9,312 nucleotides of DNA from Acidimicrobiaceae bacterium. Lineage in GTDB: Bacteria > Actinomycetota > Acidimicrobiia > Acidimicrobiales > Bog-793. Position numbers and translations under genes: made by a program. This document shows positions 6,171 to 9,312 of this stretch, piece by piece (positions within the stretch are counted from its first letter, which is position 1; every line of letters starts with the position of its first letter). The notes under the pieces were generated by a model. The model made no database searches. It saw only the letters and a program-made list of their open reading frames with translations, and was not told the DNA's origin. The stretch is taken from positions 1 to 9,312 of the forward strand of contig DAHUZG010000103.1 of NCBI GenBank assembly GCA_027306715.1, written 5' to 3'.

Positions 6171-7138
6171 CGGCCGACAGCACAGGCGGCCGGGACGGCG
6201 CCGCGGTGACGGTTGCGGGATCGGTCGCCGGCGCGTCGGCGCCTTGTCTCGGCGGCCTCATCGTGGCCGTCGTCGGTGGCGACCGGCGCGAGCAGGAGAT
6301 CGCCCGCCTCGCGGCCGAGGCCGGCGCCGAGGTGAGGGGATTCGGCTTTCCCTGGCCTGATGAAGGAATCCGCGGCGTCAGCGGCTGTGAGAGCGCCGAG
6401 TCTGCGATGGACGGAGCTGGCTACGCCCTTTTCCCGGTCCCCGGCCTCGGCGCCGACGGCAGTCTCTACGCCCCATCGGCGCCGAGCGCGATCGTTCCCG
6501 GCGAGAAGCTGCTGGCGCTGCTCCGCCCTGACGCGGCGGTCATCCTCGGACGCTCCGACGACCAGCTGAAGCGGGCGGCGGCCGCCACCGGGTGCCGCCT
6601 CGTCGAGTACGAGGACGATGCCGAGCTGATGCTGCTCCGCGGGCCGGCAATCGTCGAAGGCGTGATCGCAGCTGCGGTGGCGAGCACCGACGTCACGATC
6701 CACGCGTCCGAGGTCGGCGTGGTCGGGTTCGGAAACATCGGAGCGCTCCTCGCGCGCTCGCTCGACCGGCTTGGCGCGACGGTGCACGTGTTCGCCCGCT
6801 CACGCGTGCAGCTCGCCGCGGCCTACGCCGCCGGTTGCCGCTCGCACCCGCTCGAGGAGCTTCCCCGACGGGTCGGACCGCTGGCGATGCTCTTCTCCGT
6901 CGTGCCTGCACCGGTGGTCGGGACGGCGGTGCTCGAGCAGATGGCGCCGGGCGCGCTCGTCCTCGACGTCGCCGCCCCACCGGGAAGCGTCGATCTGGCG
7001 AGCGCCGAGAGGCTCGGGCTTCGCTCTGTATGGGCCCGGGGGATGGGGAATTCTGCGCCGGTGACGGTAGGGCGCAGCCAATGGACAGGGATCGCTCGCC
7101 ACATCGCCGAGCACGAGGCAAGGAAGGTGTCCCAATGA
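6167..7138 (+). CDS. Dipicolinate synthase subunit A (DpaA/SpoVFA) homologue
   Basis: A 323-aa protein. After about 31 low-complexity residues comes the DpaA N-terminal signature LIVAVVGGDRREQEIARLAA, then a 2-hydroxyacid-dehydrogenase-like NAD-binding domain with VGVVGFGNIGALLARSLDRLG (GxGxxG at 187-192). The stretches IVEGVIAAAVASTDVTIHAS, ARSRVQLAAAYAAGC, ALVLDVAAPPGSVDLASAERLG and VWARGMGNSAPVTVGRSQ match, from memory, the B. subtilis subunit A almost segment by segment. In spore formers DpaA works with the flavoprotein DpaB to make dipicolinate from the dihydrodipicolinate/HTPA pool. Here no DpaB follows and no sporulation gene is in view; neighbours are an opine dehydrogenase and a hydantoinase. 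A related oxidoreductase acting on another cyclic imino acid is a reasonable guess. A GGAGG supports the ATG at 6167; a later in-frame GTG at 6206 is possible. Confidence 0.85.
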   Translation: MTADSTGGRDGAAVTVAGSVAGASAPCLGGLIVAVVGGDRREQEIARLAAEAGAEVRGFGFPWPDEGIRGVSGCESAESAMDGAGYALFPVPGLGADGSLYAPSAPSAIVPGEKLLALLRPDAAVILGRSDDQLKRAAAATGCRLVEYEDDAELMLLRGPAIVEGVIAAAVASTDVTIHASEVGVVGFGNIGALLARSLDRLGATVHVFARSRVQLAAAYAAGCRSHPLEELPRRVGPLAMLFSVVPAPVVGTAVLEQMAPGALVLDVAAPPGSVDLASAERLGLRSVWARGMGNSAPVTVGRSQWTGIARHIAEHEARKVSQ

Positions 7139-7151
7139 AGGTGACCCAATG
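7124..7151 (+). repeat. 14-base tandem duplication of a translation-start signal
   Basis: AAGGTGTCCCAATG (7124-7137) is followed directly by AAGGTGACCCAATG (7138-7151), identical but for one base. Each copy holds a Shine-Dalgarno-like AAGGTG and an ATG five bases later. The first copy encodes the end of the DpaA-like gene; the second provides the start of the hydantoinase gene. Confidence 0.85.
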
Positions 7152-7152
7152 A
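7135..7152 (+). CDS. Five-codon mini-ORF (MKVTQ) between two operon genes
   Basis: Because of the 14-base duplication, an ATG at 7135 overlaps the DpaA-like stop (ATGA), reads M-K-V-T-Q, and stops at 7150-7152, overlapping the hydantoinase ATG at 7149 (ATGA again). It has its own AAGGTG upstream. It may be translated as a coupling relay or be a harmless by-product; the peptide itself probably has no function. Confidence 0.3.
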   Translation: MKVTQ

Positions 7153-8498
7153 AGGCTGATCTCGCGCTGAAGGGCGGCCGCGTCGTCACCCACGCCGGCG
7201 AGTTCGACGGCGGGGTCGCGGTGCAAGGCGGCAAGGTCGTCGCCCTCGGGAGCGACGACGCGCTGCCAGAGGCGGCACGCACCATCGAGCTCGAAGGCAG
7301 GGTGCTTATGCCCGGCGTCGTCGACCCGCATTGCCACCTCGGCGTCAACTACGACTACGACGACGACATGAGCACCGAGACCGCGGCGGCAGCGGCCGGA
7401 GGGGTGACCACCGTGCTGCTGTTCATCCGCAACCCGAACGGCTCGTACATCCCCTTCTACAAGGATCGGCGCGCCCGGGGCGAGGCGCATGCGCACGTCG
7501 ACTTCGGCTTCCATTTCGGGATCCAGCGCGAGGACCACATTCCCGAGATCGGCCGCGTCGCTGTTGAGACCGGCGTCCAGTCCTTCAAGTGCCACATGGG
7601 CTACGAGCCCGGCAACTCGATCGGAATCGTCTCGTCGACCGACGCCTGGGTCTTCGGCGCGATGCGCGAAGCGGCCAAGCTCCCGCACGGCGTCGTCTCG
7701 GTGCACTGTGAGAACACCGAGCTGGCTCATTTGCTCAAGAACGAGATGATGCAGACCGGGCGCCAGGACCTACCTGCTTACACCGAGTCCCGTCCAGCCT
7801 TTGTCGAGGAGGAAGCCATCAGCCGCGTGGTCCGCCTCGCCGAGATCACCGGCTGTCCTCTCTACGTCGTTCACACCAGCGTCGGCGCCGGACCCGCTCT
7901 CGTGCGCGAGGCAAGGTCGCGCGGCGTGGAGGTGACGATGGAGACCTGCCCCCACTACCTCACGAGGACCGCCTATGACCGCGACCTCGATGCTCGCGCC
8001 AAGATCTCGCCGCCGCTTCGCGACCGGGAGAACCAAGAGGGGCTCTGGCGGGGCATCCTCGACGGCACGATCGACACCCTCGGAACCGACCACGTCCCGT
8101 TCCAGAAGACGGGAGGCGATCTCTGGTCCGAGAAGCCGGGCGTCGTCTCCTTTGCCTGGGAGCTGCCGCTCATGCTCCACTTCGGCGTTCACGAGCGGGG
8201 CCTTCCGCTCAGCCATCTGGTCCGGCTCAACTCCTACAACCCCGCTCGCCGCTTCGGGCTGCTGCCGCGGAAGGGCTTTCTTGCCGTCGGCGCCGACGCC
8301 GACCTCGTCGTCGTCGACCTCGACGAGGAGCGCGTGGTCGATCACTCCGGGAAAGGCACATGCCTTTACCAGGGATGGAAGCTGAAAGGCTGGCCGGTGC
8401 TCACGATCTCCAAGGGTCGCGTCGTCGCCGAGGACGGGGTGGCCGACCCGGCTGCACTCGGGACCGGACGCTGCGTCACCGTGCCCGAGGCTGGCTGA
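7149..8498 (+). CDS. Dihydropyrimidinase / D-hydantoinase-type cyclic amidohydrolase
   Basis: A 449-aa enzyme that should open a cyclic amide or ureide (hydantoin, dihydropyrimidine or relative) using two metals bridged by a carbamylated lysine. All ligands can be seen: H61 and H63 (MPGVVDPHCHLG), K147 (GVQSFKCHMGY, the carbamylated Lys), H186 (SVHCENTELAHLL), H242 (YVVHTSVGAG) and D314 (TLGTDHVPF). Other family marks are VTMETCPHYL, KISPPLRD and the C-terminal LNSYNPARRFGLLPRKGFLAVGADADLVVVD. Length fits the family (about 450-480). Dihydroorotase and allantoinase are related alternatives, but the start (LALKGGRVVTHAGEFDGGVAV) and end look closer to hydantoinases. The ATG at 7149 has AAGGTG in front and overlaps a mini-ORF stop. 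It is the last gene of the operon, and its product is a natural substrate for the cysteine hydrolase encoded earlier in it. Confidence 0.93.
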   Translation: MKADLALKGGRVVTHAGEFDGGVAVQGGKVVALGSDDALPEAARTIELEGRVLMPGVVDPHCHLGVNYDYDDDMSTETAAAAAGGVTTVLLFIRNPNGSYIPFYKDRRARGEAHAHVDFGFHFGIQREDHIPEIGRVAVETGVQSFKCHMGYEPGNSIGIVSSTDAWVFGAMREAAKLPHGVVSVHCENTELAHLLKNEMMQTGRQDLPAYTESRPAFVEEEAISRVVRLAEITGCPLYVVHTSVGAGPALVREARSRGVEVTMETCPHYLTRTAYDRDLDARAKISPPLRDRENQEGLWRGILDGTIDTLGTDHVPFQKTGGDLWSEKPGVVSFAWELPLMLHFGVHERGLPLSHLVRLNSYNPARRFGLLPRKGFLAVGADADLVVVDLDEERVVDHSGKGTCLYQGWKLKGWPVLTISKGRVVAEDGVADPAALGTGRCVTVPEAG

Positions 8499-8528
8499 GC
8501 AGGCGGGCACAGCGGGCTGCGGAGACGT

Positions 8529-8735
8529 TCACTCGTCGCCTGGGCGCGCCCAGCAAAGCGCCGCCTCCGGGCACAAGGCGATGGCAAGCTCCACAGCCGC
8601 CTCCTCCTCCTCGGGCACCTCACCGGCAATCCTCAGGCGGGCGAGGTCGTCAGAGCCGAGCTCGAGCACAGCTGGGGCCACCGCGACGCACTGGCCGTGG
8701 CCCTGGCAGAGCACGGGGTCGATGACGAGGTTCAT
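8529..8735 (-). CDS. 3Fe-4S ferredoxin of the P450-partner type
   Basis: A 68-aa soluble ferredoxin that should pass electrons to the adjacent P450. The three cluster cysteines are C10, C16 and C55 in the pattern C-x5-C ... C-P (LCQGHGQCVAVAP and ALCPEAAL), as in small single-cluster 3Fe-4S ferredoxins of actinobacterial P450 systems; the fourth cysteine position holds H13. Length (60-70 aa) is typical. The ATG overlaps the P450 stop (ATGA), and AAGAAG in front can serve as a ribosome site. No ferredoxin reductase gene is in the window. The gene converges on the hydantoinase gene with a 30-base gap. Confidence 0.93.
   Translation of the reverse strand: MNLVIDPVLCQGHGQCVAVAPAVLELGSDDLARLRIAGEVPEEEEAAVELAIALCPEAALCWARPGDE
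8540..8553. repeat. Perfect 14-base palindrome at the convergent end
   Basis: CTGGGCGCGCCCAG is fully self-complementary and lies in the last codons of the ferredoxin gene, 41 bases past the hydantoinase stop. It might act as a bidirectional stem near the ends of two convergent operons. It lacks a T tract and has no loop, so it is not a standard intrinsic terminator. The 30-base gap itself (8499-8528) shows no clear terminator. Confidence 0.2.
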
Positions 8736-9312
8736 GTCACTTCTTGCCTACCGCTCCGGCTCTCTTGGTCCCCGGCGTCGAGCAGGCGGAAGCGCACCGG
8801 CAAGCTGAGCCGGTTGGCGTTCGAGGACATCGGCAGGTGGGTGACCTCGCCGGCGAGCTCGAAGCTCGCCACCCGGCCGGCGACCGCCCGCAGCGCCTCG
8901 GCCATCTCGATGCGTGCCACGGGAGCGCCGAGGCAGGCGTGGGGCCCGAAGCCGAAGGTGTACTGGGTGGACTGCTGTCGCTCGATCTCGAAGCGGTCCG
9001 GGTCGGAGAACACAGCCGGGTCGCGGTTGGCGGCGCGGGGGTAGACAGCGACGCGGGTGCCGGCCGGGAATTCGACACCGTTGCAGGAGGTGTCGCGGAC
9101 GGCCTCATGCGGGATCCCGCTGATGGCCGGGACCACGCGCAGCCCTTCCTCGACGGCCTTCTCGGCGAGGCCGGGATCAGCGACGAGCCTCGACCACTGC
9201 GACGGGGTGCGCACGAGGGCCTCGAGCGTGCATCCGAGCTGGCCCCGAGTCGTGTCAAGAGCAGCAGGGATGAGCGAGGCGACGAGCATCACGAGATCGT
9301 CCTCGCTCATCC
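8732..9312 (-). CDS. Cytochrome P450 (C-terminal part; N-terminus beyond window)
   Basis: About 193 residues from the I-helix to the C-terminus of a bacterial class I P450, a haem monooxygenase. Seen in order: I-helix LIPAALDTTRGQLG (AALDTT in place of the usual AGxDTT), the ExxR pair in KAVEEGLRVVP, PRAANRDPAVFSDPDRFEIER, and the haem-binding loop YTFGFGPHACLGAPVAR with the cysteine ligand. A helical end and strand (SLPVRFRLL) follow, then a short polar tail. The ATG at 9310-9308 is internal to the protein; roughly half of the usual 400 aa lies to the right of the window. The stop overlaps the ferredoxin ATG, so the two are cotranslated. Its substrate, and whether it belongs to the same pathway as the convergent operon, cannot be decided here. 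Confidence 0.93.
   Translation of the reverse strand, partial: MSEDDLVMLVASLIPAALDTTRGQLGCTLEALVRTPSQWSRLVADPGLAEKAVEEGLRVVPAISGIPHEAVRDTSCNGVEFPAGTRVAVYPRAANRDPAVFSDPDRFEIERQQSTQYTFGFGPHACLGAPVARIEMAEALRAVAGRVASFELAGEVTHLPMSSNANRLSLPVRFRLLDAGDQESRSGRQEVT

Noticed and set aside
7770..8510. Minus-strand open frame opposite the end of the hydantoinase gene
   Set aside because: Antisense shadow of conserved hydantoinase sequence including the D314 motif.
8499..8528. Intrinsic terminator between the convergent operons
   Set aside because: No stem followed by a T tract is present in the 30-base gap; the nearby 14-base palindrome lacks both loop and T run.
1..9312. CRISPR array, insertion sequence, tRNA or rRNA gene
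   Set aside because: No regularly spaced repeats, transposase motifs, terminal inverted repeats or tRNA-like cloverleaf were seen on either strand.

Overview
The window is about 70% G+C with dense, mostly non-gapped coding, abundant GTG/TTG starts and ATGA stop/start overlaps. It also has a cytochrome P450 coupled to a 3Fe-4S ferredoxin. Together these suggest an actinobacterium, possibly a soil lineage such as Thermoleophilia or Acidimicrobiia. That placement is an inference from style; no rRNA or other phylogenetic marker is present.

Layout. At the left edge, on the minus strand, is a nearly complete zinc amidohydrolase of the TRZ/ATZ/cytosine-deaminase type whose C-terminus runs off the window. 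A short AT-rich divergent region with a perfect 15-base inverted repeat follows (about 1392-1430). Seven plus-strand genes then fill 1392-8498 and look like one operon: an M24 (creatinase/aminopeptidase P fold) protein with degenerate metal ligands; a 4-oxalocrotonate tautomerase-like protein; a fusion of an isochorismatase/N-carbamoylsarcosine-amidase-type cysteine hydrolase with a glyoxalase/VOC domain; an enolase-superfamily enzyme of the muconate-lactonizing (MLE) subgroup; an octopine/nopaline-type opine dehydrogenase; a homologue of dipicolinate synthase subunit A (DpaA/SpoVFA); and a dihydropyrimidinase/hydantoinase. At the right end, convergent on the minus strand, are a P450 (N-terminal half outside the window) and its ferredoxin, joined by an ATGA overlap.

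How the genes may work together (inference). The set looks catabolic and directed at a cyclic nitrogen compound. A deaminase and a hydantoinase could deaminate and open a cyclic amide or ureide. The cysteine hydrolase could remove a carbamoyl or amide group. The MLE-family enzyme could racemise or cycloisomerise an intermediate, and the tautomerase could handle an enol. The opine-dehydrogenase and DpaA-like proteins, which are adjacent and coupled, could interconvert imine/amine species. The parts resemble the known creatinine route (deiminase, N-methylhydantoinase, N-carbamoylsarcosine amidase, creatinase-fold protein). The DpaA homologue, opine dehydrogenase, MLE and tautomerase do not fit that route, so the pathway is probably different and I cannot name its substrate.

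Most notable points: a DpaA homologue in a catabolic operon without DpaB; a creatinase-fold protein missing three of five canonical metal ligands; a cysteine hydrolase-VOC fusion; a 14-base tandem duplication that copies a whole translation-start signal and creates a five-codon mini-ORF; and a palindromic operator-like site between the divergent genes. No transporter, regulator, mobile element, CRISPR array or RNA gene is seen. No stretch over 300 bases lacks a gene.
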